From Brachycybe producta (Eukaryota; Arthropoda; Diplopoda; Playtdesmida; Andrognathidae), in contig JAUPFP010000012.1 of assembly GCA_036925085.1 (NCBI GenBank), forward strand, positions 450,001 to 514,000: a DNA stretch of 64,000 nucleotides, written 5' to 3'. Of this stretch, positions 12,150-20,694 are shown piece by piece (the stretch's first letter is position 1; each line of letters begins with the position of its first letter). A program made the position numbers and the translations under genes. The notes beneath the pieces are model-generated. The model saw only the letters and a program-made list of their open reading frames with translations. It was not told where the DNA came from and did no database searches.

Positions 12150-15100
12150 AAAATATGTTATAAGAAGTTTTATAGACAGGGCTTCCTTACTACCTTCATC
12201 TAATAAATTAAAAAAACTTAATATTAATAAATGTAAAGAAATTTTAGTTAACAATGACTATCCTTAACCATTAATCAATAAAATAATTAAAGACCAAAAA
12301 TTAAAAAACAAAAACAAACAATCTAAACGTAAAAAAACAAAATATTAGTATGAATTCTATTCCATATTATTCTATTCCTTATATCAAAGGACTTTCTGCA
12401 GAAATTAAAAAGACTCTTTCTGCTACTAATATAAATGTCACCTTCAAAAGTAAAATCACTGCCCCAACTCTTAACTTTGGTTCAAGTGTGGAAAGGCTAA
12501 AAGGCTGCTTTATGCCATCCGGTTCATTCAAGGTTGACAGTGGTTTGTTTTGTAGTACCACAATCATGTCGGGCATTTTGTTTGAGAAATTTTTATTTTC
12601 ACTCCAAAACAGGTCATTTCAAAGTGTTCAAAATGTACAAAAGACTGTCCTTGCACTTTTATCGGTTATGTATGAAGGGAGACATCATGAAGTACATTCA
12701 ATTGTGTGATGTGTGTCAATGAGCGAGGAAGTTTGCTTCCAGTCAAGGGTTGTTGCAACCGATAATTCCCAACTACCCAAGTCACAACTGGGGAATGTAG
12801 CCTACTTCATGAGTCCTTCTTTCGAATGTGAGTTGGTGAAGTAACCTACGTGTTGATCACGGTGAACTACATCACCAGGTACTACATTGTGAAAGTGGTG
12901 CTGATGGAGGCTTCAGAGTGAGAGACTGCAATCCTAAATCAAATACAAATGCTGTGCAGCTGATCAGAGCTATTTGTGGTAGATTCCATTTTACCAATAG
13001 TATTATTTGGTTTCAACATATAAATGTAGTGGAATCAACAGCCCCTGACTATTCAAAATTAGTGGCTGGTCGACAAACTTTTTCTCTAACTTACAATGGA
13101 CTCCTCTGACGGGCAGCTTCGTACCGCAGTGTCCAAAGGTCCAAGACATCTGATGTATACCGAAGTCCCACACCAAGTTTTGATGCTCAAAGGTGGCAAT
13201 CACAAGATGAAATTACCGGTTAGCCGCGACAATGTCGGGACCAGTCCAAATCATACCAGAAGTACTTTTGGCTGAAACAGTAGAGGTTGCAACCGCACGC
13301 GAATACTTCGCCCAAAGTACTGACCAGGACACAAAAATATGTTTAAAAGACGTTTATTTTACTTACAAAAGAATACATGTACAAGCTGCAACTGCCCACG
13401 CTTTGACAAGCTGGAATTAGGCCTACAGACTGGATGTAGGCTTAATCGCTGAAAAAATTGTCACCAGCAATGTTTCTGTATGACTAGACGTTTTTGAGGA
13501 TACAAAGCACATCAAAGAATGTTGCTCGTTTTTCTGTTTCCCGCTTCAATTTTTTGCAACATCACTGACCGTTAAAATATTTTAGATTTTAAAACACATC
13601 TAATCAATGTTGAATAGCTGAGGTATTTTCATGTTGATTAGATTTTGAAAAACAGTGAATGGCTAATACAGGTTGATAACTCAATGTATTACTTGGGTAA
13701 GCTTCAAAGCGAATTGCTCCTCATTGGAATAGTACTTGATGTTTTTTTAATGCATGTGGTTCTATATAATTATTTATTTAACAGGGCATGCAAATTGTAA
13801 ACTTGTCGCTTATTTGTGAGGAAACTGTATCTGCAAGAGAAATGAATGAAAATAACATGTTTTCCACATCATATTCTACTACTAAACAGCCAAAAGTGAG
13901 TATTAATTTACATATTATTTACACAATCGTTTTAATATTTGTTTGCCAAATGGTGGACACTTCATTATAATATTATTTGTTAGTATTCGGTAGCATTGCA
14001 AATTACAACGCATCTGGACAGTTGGGATTGAAATATTAAGCCCAGGAGCAATCCTGGCTCATTTATTTTTAATTTTGGGCGTGGAACTTTGTCATTCCTC
14101 TGTACCATCATACAGAGGGTTGACCCAGCTCCACACAACTGATAATGCCAATATCCTGTTTGGGTCACACCTCACCAGGGCCTGGGCGCTTTTCCTCCCA
14201 GTCCCACCCCTTAATACAAAAAGATAAGCTGCAGCATTAAGTCAATGGGGTTGTATCTTTCTTTTGTATGTTCGTTTTGATTAAGGGTGAATCATCTCTT
14301 AATATTTTTGATGACCACTGGTCAATCGTTTTGATTGGTCAGTTTGGGTTTTACTTTTCAAAATAACTAATTAGGGGACTCTGAGAAAGTGTTCTCAGAA
14401 TTCTCTTCTTGGGTATAAAAGTCCGTGTTTTTGTATATAATGCACGCATTCTCGAGACACCGGATTTATGTCCAAGTTTGCTCAAGAAATAATAAATGAT
14501 GTAAAAAAACTGTTATTACAAGCACAAAAAGTTGCTAAAGTCTTATTTTTATACTTTTGAATCAAGCCAAGTACTTTAACATTTTATCATCTAGGACTGT
14601 CAATCCAGGTGCAAACCTGGATCACCAATACTAGATGAGACTACAGAGAACAACACGATCGACCAGCTTTTAATCGGGCGTAAATCCGAGGGGTAGCAGA
14701 CAGCTAAAAGGTCCTTTTTACTGTAAAGGTTCTTGTGAAAGGAACTTGAGGAAACAAGAGGGACTAATTTGTTCCCTTTCTCCCGAACCAGAATAGAATT
14801 AGTGGCCTAGCCAACCACTTTCAGACTGTTCGAAAGAGCGAAGCGAAACTTTCAGAGAATTCTATTCACCCCCTGAATGTGGTTCGTTACAAATTTGGTG
14901 GAGATGCGGGATAGTTGAACAACTTGTTACTCCATAAGCTGTCAAGATTGTGTTGAAAAACACGCAGCAGAGAATCATCGACATCCAACATGACCAGTCT
15001 ACAGAAGTTACTCAAGGACCTGAGAAACTGAGGGAGGAGATATGCCGAAAAAAGATAACTGCTGGATTGAAGAAAATTGTGAAGAGGCAACGGACTCAAC

Positions 15101-17400
15101 AGGAGGATTAAAAGGAAGTATTTCAACCCACTCCAGTTGCTGTCAAGTCAGAGGTGAAATCCAATGTCAGAAGCAACACGCCAGAAGAAGCTGCCATTGC
15201 TGATATCATCGCAAAGCTGTTGAAGGAAAAACAAGATGAGTTGCTTCTTCAGGTTTTGTGGGACAAAGAAACCTTACCTAACCTAACCTAACCTAACCTG
15301 ATGAAACCACCACATGGGCACTGGACCTGGGACCTACACCATACACTGAAAGGAATTTGTTACATCCACTGCAGGGATTCCCAAAATATGATGGTGATGA
15401 AAACATCCTCCTTTACATAGAAGAATTTGAAGACATTTCTATAGCACACAATTGGAATTCCCTGCAGTTATGCAGACACTTTGCACTGCTTTTACGGAAG
15501 TGAGCAATCAAATGGCTCGCACACTTCCACTCTGCTTACGATGACAAAAGATTACATGGACGGTCATGACGGAGGAAATCATCGCTGAGTTCCTCATACC
15601 CAACCAAAAGATTCGCATGAGTTGTGAACTAGTTGAAAAGCATTAGCAAGACCATGAAACATTCAGGGTCTATGCTGAAAAATATACCGAGCTGTACAGA
15701 AAAATTCATTCGCATGATGATAACATGTTGCTGATAGCGACCCTATGAAAGAGTTTGCTGCCAGCATTGAGGAAACATCTCTATGGGGAACCAAAAGATC
15801 TTTTCCATGAGTTTGTTTGCTTCAGCATCCAAACTGAAGGAGAACTTGTGGATGAAAGAGAGGTGGTTTACAAGACATCAGCTAGAACTACAACCAAAAC
15901 GGGCACAAGCCAGCCGAATCATGGTAGTCAACCAAACCAGTGGAGTCAACCGAAAAACTCAAGCGGGCAAGAAAAGAAGTCAAACCCGCCTCAAAAGGCT
16001 GACCCTCAACCACAACAGAAACAAATGAGTCAACCTCAAAACAAGCAGAGTGCTCCTTGAAAAAATCAACACCAAGGGTCGCTCGCATGTTACAGATGTT
16101 GGGAGGCAGGCCACATGGCATGTGTTTGCCTAAATCCCTGGAAACCAAAAACAGAACAGAGGAACATTCTAGTGGCTACACCTACAACTGTAAACAGAGT
16201 TGACGAACCGTTGGCAACAATGGCAGCAGAATCATCAGATACTATCAAAGTTAATGAAATTCACATCCTGCCGAATAGTATGAAATGGGGGGGGTAGTCT
16301 GGTGTGCAACTCGCCATTTACCTTTTTGGGGGAGTGATTGAAATTCTGTATTAAAATTCTTTTATAATAATCAGAATGGGCGAAAATCCAAATTTATTAT
16401 TTAATTTATATTTTAAAAGAAAGTAGCGTGTTTCAGCCACTGTTATACGTCATAGTATAAGTGCTATTTTTTACTGCTCGCTACGCTCGCCGGAATTGAT
16501 AGCAAAAGTATACTATAAAATAATTGCTCGCTCGCTATGCTCACAAAATAGGGAGAATGTTTGCATATTCCAAAGTTTACAGACTGTTTCAAACATATCT
16601 TATGGCCAATTGAAACTCATTCACAACACGATTATGCAAACAATGTAAAATTCTATCATTTTAAAACTGATGAAAATTATATTTGAAAAGTTAAAAAAAA
16701 AGGCTTTCAGCATTTGGTCCGGGGGGGGGGGGGGGGGGTGAATTCTCCACTACCTTTGGGGAGGGGGGGTTGGGCACCCCTGACACTACTCACTGTTCTG
16801 CGCACATTTTTAGTCGAAAATGTTCGAATACTTTTACAACTTATAAATACAGGCAATTAGAAATCGGAACATACAAAAGTTGGCTCCGCTCTTTTTATGA
16901 CGACCGGCAACTTCTAATTGATTTGTTATGTGGTTCGACGTTGAAAAGGGCGGAGCATGTGATGTCAGACTACATAACCAACCAATTAGAAGTTGCTAGT
17001 CGTCATAAAAAGGGTGGAGCCAACTTCTGTATGTCCCGATTTCTATTTGCCTGTCTTATAAATTAATTTATAAATTTTATGTATCAAGTCATTCACGAAA
17101 ACATTCATCATTTAATTGACACAAAAATGCAAGTAAAAATTGTTGGTGTATAACAGGCTTAACGCTAGTGTGTTAATCAATTATTTCATTTTTCTAAAGC
17201 ATAATCATGTACCATGCTAAATAATTTCATTTCAGATTAACTCTGAAGACGTCATTTTCACTTACATGAGGATATTTTGGAAGCAGTTCAACGAAGTCTT
17301 TGAGGACATACAGGCTTTAAAAAAGAACGAAAAAGATTTTGACCAAAAAAGTAAAAAATTATGCTATCAATTGAAGGAATATATTCAAAAATTCACTTAA
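1981..17400 (+). CDS. DRC2: Dynein regulatory complex subunit 2-like (CCDC65), 3' part, spliced
   Basis: Four exons were read by eye: 1981-2178, 9325-9402, 13785-13895 and 17236-17400. Every internal boundary is in phase 0, so the exons join without a frame break, giving about 183 residues and a stop. The product is charged and helical, with no membrane segment. Recognised resemblance to DRC2/CCDC65: a block like LW.Q.Q..LQ.Y.....WR in exon one; the LSLICEETVSAREM block in the place of the family's EKILRLAEMCRKLE; and FWKQFNEV...LKEYI near the C-terminus, where the family has FWKRFNKV...LKQYL. DRC2 is a core coiled-coil subunit of the nexin-dynein regulatory complex of motile cilia. Family assignment is from memory of the motifs. 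Upstream exons are outside the window and an extra exon inside intron one cannot be excluded. The C-terminus is shorter than I expect for vertebrate DRC2. Confidence 0.65.
2960..3070 (+). repeat. Dispersed repeat shared by three loci
   Basis: The words GAGCAGATGAA, CTGCTAGGCTG and GCCTCTCCACATAGGT recur in the same order at 50593-50660, and the first parts recur at 31995-32060. Both other copies sit at the edges of LTR-type sequences, so this is probably an LTR or leader fragment of a Gypsy family. Boundaries are approximate. Confidence 0.45.
3480..3960 (+). mobile_element. Possible solo-LTR fragment
   Basis: A TATA-like GGGATAAAAG motif follows a GGCCCCTCCCAAGGGCC dyad near 3741-3757, and the architecture resembles the clearer LTR at 14280-14885. 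No terminal TG...CA pair or target duplication could be defined, so the call is tentative. Confidence 0.25.
4142..4600 (+). pseudogene. LINE endonuclease domain remnant
   Basis: Reading across frame changes gives KGGGVFLAI at the start, then FYRPPS, GDFNLPEINW near 4378-4410 and LDLVFYEHH near 4540. These are the ordered signature blocks of the AP-endonuclease of CR1/Jockey-type ORF2 proteins; the Asp and Asn in GDFN are catalytic in the family. Two frames are needed to read it, so it is broken. No upstream gag-like ORF1 was found, so the copy is 5'-truncated. Confidence 0.8.
5237..6640 (+). pseudogene. LINE reverse transcriptase domain, broken
   Basis: A 370-codon open stretch (5237-6349) carries the RT blocks in order: NKSAGPDEIS, WRQANICPIFK, YIPISLTSIVCK, HGFRKGRSC, DLVFLDFRNAFDTV, GVTQGSILGPLLFLLFINN and LFADDAVVYW. 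The catalytic FADD is intact. The conserved Arg of the RPIS block is Ile. A stop at 6347-6349 cuts off the C-terminal region, which continues to about 6640 (MVQHRAARFVKGRY). It is a single decayed copy in an intron, so not a functional gene. Confidence 0.9.
6801..7345 (+). other. Intronic AT-rich stretch, nothing recognised
   Basis: The sequence is simple and AT-rich with no splice-bounded open frame and no recognisable repeat ends. It separates the LINE 3' tail from the Helitron-like element. Confidence 0.5.
7541..7863 (-). mobile_element. tRNA-derived SINE with 13-bp target duplication
   Basis: On the minus strand the element starts with a tRNA-like head (A box 7839-7852, B box GGTTCGAATCC at 7797-7807). 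It runs through a body of CTTGTA/TTTGTATTG words and ends in an A tail (T run at 7541-7547 on +). AGGCAATGAGGAT occurs at 7528-7540 and again at 7864-7876 and is the target site duplication. The sister Helitron copy near 37245-37260 has this sequence once, so the empty site is preserved. Confidence 0.9.
7788..7863 (-). ncRNA. tRNA-like RNA polymerase III promoter head of SINE
   Basis: Reading the minus strand gives a D-arm-like GGTAGTGCAATGGGAAGAT and a T-arm-like CCCGGGTTCGAATCCTGG, the internal A and B boxes of RNA polymerase III. The cloverleaf is imperfect and it is fused to a SINE body, so it is not annotated as a functional tRNA. Confidence 0.7.
8340..8875 (+). repeat. Minisatellite, about 22-bp unit (GATGAACATGGGTTTAGGGG)
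   Basis: More than twenty degenerate tandem copies of a GATGAACATGG(G/T)TTTA(A)GGGG unit are visible. It lies just inside the Helitron 3' end and recurs, with fewer copies, at 37740-37930 in the sister element. The apparent proteins rich in DEHGFKG or PLKPMFI are shadows of the repeat. Confidence 0.95.
9006..9187. mobile_element. MULE-like foldback MITE, 9-bp TSD
   Basis: The ends CAGGCATGTAAATAC and GTATTTACTTGCCTGT are inverted repeats. TATGGCTGG occurs immediately before (8997-9005) and after (9188-9196), a perfect 9-bp target duplication as in Mutator-like elements. The interior carries CCCTTTTATGAGCGTCAT and a TGACGTCA palindrome at 9087-9094. It lies 137 bp upstream of a DRC2 exon. Confidence 0.85.
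9325..9402 (+). CDS. DRC2: DRC2-like exon with GC donor
   Basis: The acceptor is TAATTTCAG and the exon is 26 codons (VHINHEKQKLKLLQRLEHQA...), a highly charged helix. The donor is ACG|GCAAGT, a GC donor with an otherwise perfect extended consensus, as is usual for GC-AG introns. Both boundaries are phase 0. Confidence 0.65.
9403..12090 (+). other. DRC2 intron, no gene; possible LTR debris
   Basis: No exon-like or protein-like frame was found. The 10190-10800 part has LTR-like composition with GGGTATATAGG near 10569. The 11240-11800 part is GC-richer with no clear ends. The remainder is AT-rich intron. Confidence 0.4.
12092..12145. repeat. (TA)n microsatellite
   Basis: This is a pure TA dinucleotide tract of about 54 bp inside the DRC2 intron. 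Confidence 0.95.
12534..13420 (+). pseudogene. Gypsy-type integrase N-terminal region, decayed
   Basis: In one + frame the peptide reads GHFKVFKMYKRL, then HFYRLCMKGDIMKYIQ and CDVCQ, followed by a stop at 12719. This matches the zinc-binding H2C2 region of Ty3/Gypsy integrases, where the CxxC closes the finger. After the stop the frame continues with PIIPNYPSHNW, the usual linker before the integrase core. The core DDE region is not recognisable in the remaining 600 bp. The piece is isolated, with no RT alongside, so it is a fragment of an old insertion. Confidence 0.6.
13785..13895 (+). CDS. DRC2: DRC2-like exon
   Basis: Acceptor TTATTTAACAG and donor AAA|GTGAGT bound 37 codons in phase 0. 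The peptide IVNLSLICEETVSAREM aligns by eye with the DRC2 block that follows the long coiled coil; the Ser/Thr-rich end (FSTSYSTTKQPK) is like the variable loop after it. Confidence 0.65.
14030..14165 (+). repeat. Dispersed repeat shared with 43900-44010
   Basis: CCAGGAGC(A/G)ATC(C/T)TGG followed by GGAACTTTGTCATTCCTCTG and a partially palindromic GTAC...ACAG segment occurs at both places. Function unknown; probably an LTR or SINE fragment. Confidence 0.5.
14280..14885 (+). mobile_element. 5' LTR-like segment of a Gypsy relic
   Basis: A promoter-like GGGTATAAAAG at 14411-14421 is followed by AATAAATGATG near 14490 and by GAATGTGGTTCGTTACA, ending about 14890. The next bases, AATTTGGTGGAGATGCGG, sit where a leader should start and gag follows. 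Part of the 3' half (TAGCCAACCACTTTCAGA) recurs at 55150-55180. Confidence 0.5.
14890..16320 (+). pseudogene. Gypsy gag polyprotein relic
   Basis: Scattered frames carry a gag-like block around 15370-15530 (FPKYDGDENILLYIEEFE then IKWLAHFHSAYDD) and a Gln/Pro-rich tail at 15890-16060. A zinc knuckle CYRCWEAGHMACVC at 16089-16130 has perfect C-X2-C-X4-H-X4-C spacing. Many stops and frameshifts break the rest. It follows the LTR-like segment above. No protease or RT follows; the relic ends near 16320. It lies in the third DRC2 intron seen here. Confidence 0.7.
15276..15299. repeat. Short interstitial (CCTAA)n tract
   Basis: Nearly five perfect tandem CCTAA units (the TTAGG complement) interrupt the gag relic. 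TTAGG is the ancestral arthropod telomere repeat. The tract is too short to prove telomeric origin. Confidence 0.8.
16721..16770 (+). repeat. Poly-G tract
   Basis: There is an uninterrupted run of 18 G (16721-16738), then a second G-rich run near 16760. It could form a G-quadruplex and is also a common site of assembly and sequencing error. Confidence 0.9.
16849..17054. mobile_element. MULE-like foldback MITE, 9-bp TSD
   Basis: The ends ACAGGCAATTAG and CTATTTGCCTGT are inverted repeats extending through GTTGGCTCCGC...TTTTTATGACG. CTTATAAAT flanks both sides (16840-16848 and 17055-17063), a perfect 9-bp target duplication. It lies about 180 bp upstream of the last DRC2 exon. Confidence 0.9.
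17236..17400 (+). CDS. DRC2: DRC2-like terminal exon with stop
   Basis: Acceptor ATTTCATTTCAG opens 54 codons and TAA at 17398-17400. The peptide IFWKQFNEVFEDIQALKKNE and LCYQLKEYIQKF parallel the DRC2 blocks FWKRFNKVLL..L and LR..LKQYLDGI. No good donor interrupts the frame before the stop, so this is taken as the last coding exon. The tail usually found after KQYL is absent. Confidence 0.7.
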   Translation: MNSEDVIFTYMRIFWKQFNEVFEDIQALKKNEKDFDQKSKKLCYQLKEYIQKFT

Positions 17401-17496
17401 TTATGTACATGAATATACCTGTAGTGCTGCACATTAGGGGGTGTGTGCCCCCACCCCCTTTTTTAAGTCCAACACATAAAAAGGTTCCTTTCGATA

Positions 17497-17502
17497 ATAA
17501 AA
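17497..17502 (+). terminator. Candidate polyadenylation signal (AATAAA)
   Basis: AATAAA occurs 97 bp after the DRC2 stop. It is the nearest canonical signal; the actual cleavage site is not determinable. Confidence 0.45.
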
Positions 17503-17632
17503 CTTGAGAAAGCAGTTGAATTAGCAGTCAATTATTCTAACAAAATTACATATAAAAGTCAAAAACGCTGAGCTGATAACACAGCAATGGCGCAACAACA
17601 AGGAAAATGGGGGGGGAAAGCTTTTCTCTGGG

Positions 17633-17810
17633 ACAGGCATCTGTAGACAGCTTCAGGATTTCTTTGGTTACGCCCTTTTATGAGCGTCATCAATTTCTAA
17701 TTGGTTTGTTACTGGGTCTGACGTTACATGCCCCGCCCTTTTTATTTCTAATTAGCTAATATTTGGTCTGGTGCTCTTACAAAATTCTGAAGCTGTCTAC
17801 AGATGCCTGT
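17633..17810. mobile_element. MULE-like foldback MITE (subfamily B)
   Basis: ACAGGCATCTGTAGACAG and CTGTCTACAGATGCCTGT form the termini. The flanking 9-mers TTCTCTGGG and ATCTCTGGG match at 8 of 9 positions. The interior has CGCCCTTTTATGAGCGTCAT and an ATTTCTAATTGG(T/A) segment. Confidence 0.85.
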
Positions 17811-18062
17811 ATCTCTGGGCGCCAACAAAAGGGGCGCCAAACGTTTAGAAATTAAAATTAAAAAAAAGACATAAAATTTGAAAGTTGACTCTTTCGACTA
17901 TTTTCCTTATTGCATATTATTTAATTTAGTAGTTTTCATGTATTGTACAAATTATCCACACTAGTAAACCCATCCTATCCTGCAATTAGCAAATTTTACA
18001 AAAAGTTGTACACTGTGCCATAAGCAATACCTACTAAATAGTATACAGTTTTTGATTTTAAG

Positions 18063-18513
18063 AGCCTAGCTATACCTCCATCTTGTTGTTTTAAGCAGAC
18101 GACAACGAGACAAATGAGTGTTACTAAACTTGCAAGAAATCGTCTCACAATCGCTCAATTAAAATACAGTAAAGCACAAAATGCAAGAAAAAGTATTGTG
18201 TTTTAAGTGCTCGCTTTATATAAATTTTCAAAAGGTCTTTCTATTTTTAAACAAGGTTCAAATTCGTTCGTTTTTTAACTTCCTTTTGGACCAAAAAACC
18301 GTCCAACAAACATCGAAGAACTCTCGGTCAGAGCCTAGATATAGCGTTTATTTCAAAATTTCTCCGAATGTAGGCGCTGCGATCGTTTTTAACGTTTTTT
18401 CTCTCCCGGTTCTAAGTCACATAATTAATAGAAAAATTAATTCACGTGCTAATCTTATAAAAAGGAAACATCGTGAAGCCAATAGATTAATGCACGGGCT
18501 AATTATTTTGTTA
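18063..18513. mobile_element. Non-autonomous repeat M (TAGGCTC ends)
   Basis: AGAGCCTAG(C/A)TATA-type ends, the phrase CAGACGACAACGAGACAAAT and the block GTCCTTCTATTTTTAAACA characterise a repeat also found at 24098-24410, 35568-35932 and 36043-36536. No coding capacity. It abuts a Helitron-like terminus at 18514. Confidence 0.6.
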
Positions 18514-18935
18514 CTAGTGGGGTAACCCGTCATAAATGACGGGAGCGAAATTCACAGGCAATTGTTCCCAGCATTAGAATTTCTTTTCCTCCGCCATTTT
18601 ATGACGTCAGATCAAGTAACAACCCAATTAGAAATTGATGACGTTCATAAAAGGGCTGAGCAAAAGAAATTGTAATGATGGGCACAATTGCCTGTGATAA
18701 ACTCTATATATAAACTCTATCTCTCCCCCTCCTACACTTTCCAACCTTTTCCCCCTCTCCAATTTAATATCATGGGGTTCTTGGATGGGGAGTGTAGAAC
18801 ATATAGTTTACCTTGAGAAAAAAATCGGTTCATTTATTCATTTAAATTTAAATTTATATAAATTCCGACGTGCTTCAAGGTAACAGCGTTAGATCAGGAC
18901 ACACAGATAGACGGGGCTTAATATATATATATATA
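18514..18935 (-). mobile_element. Helitron-like family H1 copy
   Basis: Read on the minus strand, the 3' end is a perfect hairpin CCCGTCATTTATGACGGG, then TTACCCCA, then CTAG with T beyond. Just inside it lies the foldback block (CAGGCAATTGT...ACAATTGCCTG, 18555-18705). Then come the pyrimidine-rich region and the GACGTGCTTCAAGG segment common to all H1 copies. Confidence 0.7.
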
Positions 18936-19862
18936 CTAGCTGAGTTACCCGGCGTTGCCCGGGGAAAAATATGAAGATACCCCTGCCACCCCATTCTTCT
19001 TGCTTGAATATGAATTATGCATACAGCTTTTATTTTTATGAATACCTAGATAATAGATATGAAAACATGTCACATCCAGTATATAGACATTTGTCCTAAA
19101 GCCTTGAAACTATTTGCCCTAAAGAAACATTTGCTCTAAATGGACACTTGCCCTAAATCCACTTGCCCCACAGCCATTTGCAATAAAGAGACATTTGCCC
19201 TAAAACTGTTTGCCCTAGAGACATTTGTCTTAAAAATACTTGCCCTTCAACCAATTGTCCTAAAAGTACATTTGCTCTAAAAATACTTGACCTAAAGGTA
19301 CATTTCCTGTAAAAGAATGTTTGAAACTAAAACCATTCGCCGTAAAAGAATGTTTGAAACTAAAACCATTTGCCCCAAAAGGATGTTTGAAATTAAAACC
19401 ATTTGTTCTAAAGGGACATTTGCCCCAAAAGGATGTGTGAAACAAACTATTTGCCTAAAAGGATGTTTGAAACTAAAATCATTTGCCGTAAAGGGACATT
19501 TACCCGAAAACGATTTGCCATAAAAGGCTGTTTGAAATTAAAACTATTTGGCCTAAAGGTACATTTGCCCTAAAAGATGGTTTGAAACTAAAACCATTTG
19601 CCCTAAAAGGATGTTTGAAACTAAAACAATGTGCTGTAAAGGTACATTCGCCCTAATAGGTATAGAAGTTGATATACTGCAGCGCCATCTGGTGGCGACC
19701 TACAACAAAGAGGATAGCATAAAAACCTTCTCCATGAAAAAATACATATACGTGGCAATTTTCATGGTGATCGGTCAAACGGTTTTGGAGTTTAGCGATT
19801 ACATATATATATATATATATACAAACATCCATTTTTATATATACAGATATATATATATATAC

Positions 19863-19895
<33 letters not shown>
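18936..19895 (-). mobile_element. Helitron-like family H2 copy a
   Basis: On the minus strand the 3' terminus is CCCGGGCAACGCCGGGTAAC then TCAGCTAG, a GC hairpin followed by CTAG. The interior has a 33-bp minisatellite and the conserved segment GCAGCGCCATCTGGTGGCG (19680-19698). The far end is a (TA)n tract. The inverted sister copy is at 20635-21665. Confidence 0.7.
19260..19640. repeat. Minisatellite of H2, about 33-bp unit
   Basis: The tandem unit contains AAAAGGATGTTTGAAACTAA and ACCATTTGCCCT. Shorter derivatives of TTTGCCCTAAA spread back to 19090. The inverted version spans 20840-21500. The open frames rich in MFETKTIC repeats are artefacts. Confidence 0.9.

Positions 19896-19900
<5 letters not shown>
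19804..19900. repeat. (TA)n microsatellite in H2
   Basis: Two TA tracts are separated by CAAACATCCATTTT and ACGTACATA interruptions at the 5' boundary of the H2 copy. Confidence 0.9.
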
Positions 19901-19904
<4 letters not shown>

Positions 19905-20185
19905 CCCAATTCTGTGTGGGTATCTATCTATCCCTGTACAATCAATGAAGCACGTCGGAATTTATATAAATTTGAATAAATGAACGGCTTTTTTTCTCAA
20001 GGTCAACTATATATTGCACACTCCCCATCCAAGAACCCCATGATATTAAATTGGAGAGGGAGAGAAACATGGAGGGAGGGGTGACTGAAATTTAAATGAA
20101 AGGAGTAAAAAAGGAACAAACGACGTGCATGGGCACAATTGCTTGTGAATTTTGCTCCTGTCATTTATGACGGGTTACCCCACTA
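19905..20185 (+). mobile_element. Helitron-like family H1 copy, short
   Basis: It starts near the TCTGTGTGGGTATCTATC segment, passes through GACGTCGGAATT-like and purine-rich parts, and ends GTCATTTATGACGGG, TTACCCCA, CTAG at 20182-20185. It is immediately followed by TA repeats and another H1 copy in the same orientation. Confidence 0.65.
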
Positions 20186-20204
20186 GTTATATATATATAT
20201 ATAA

Positions 20205-20613
20205 TATCCCAGGTCTGTGTAGGTATCTATCTATCTATCTGTGAAGTAATGCTGTACAACCGTTGAAGCACATGGGAATTTATATAATTAAATTTATATA
20301 AATTCCCATGTGCTTCAACGGTTGTACAACGGTTGTATAAATGAAGAAATGAACAGTTTTTTTTCTCAAGGTCAACTATATGTTGCACACTTCCCATCCA
20401 AGAACCACATGATATTAAAGTGGATAGGGGGGAAAGGTTTGGAAAGTGTAGAGGGAGAAAGAGAGAGAAAGAGAGAGAGAAACGTGGAATGGGAAAAGTG
20501 GGAGGGGGTGACTGAAATTAAAATGAAAGGAGTAAAAAAAGGAAAAAACGACGTGCATGCACACAATTGCCTGTAATTTTGCTCCCGTCATTTATTACGG
20601 GTTACCCCACTAG
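20205..20613 (+). mobile_element. Helitron-like family H1 copy
   Basis: The same layout as the preceding copy ends GTCATTTATTACGGG, TTACCCCA, CTAG at 20610-20613; one hairpin mismatch is visible. Near 20255-20330 it carries a local inverted repeat of TACAACCGTTGAAGCACATG. Confidence 0.65.
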
Positions 20614-20634
20614 TTACCCCTCTGTATATATAAA

Positions 20635-20646
20635 AATGGATGTTTG

Positions 20647-20694
<48 letters not shown>

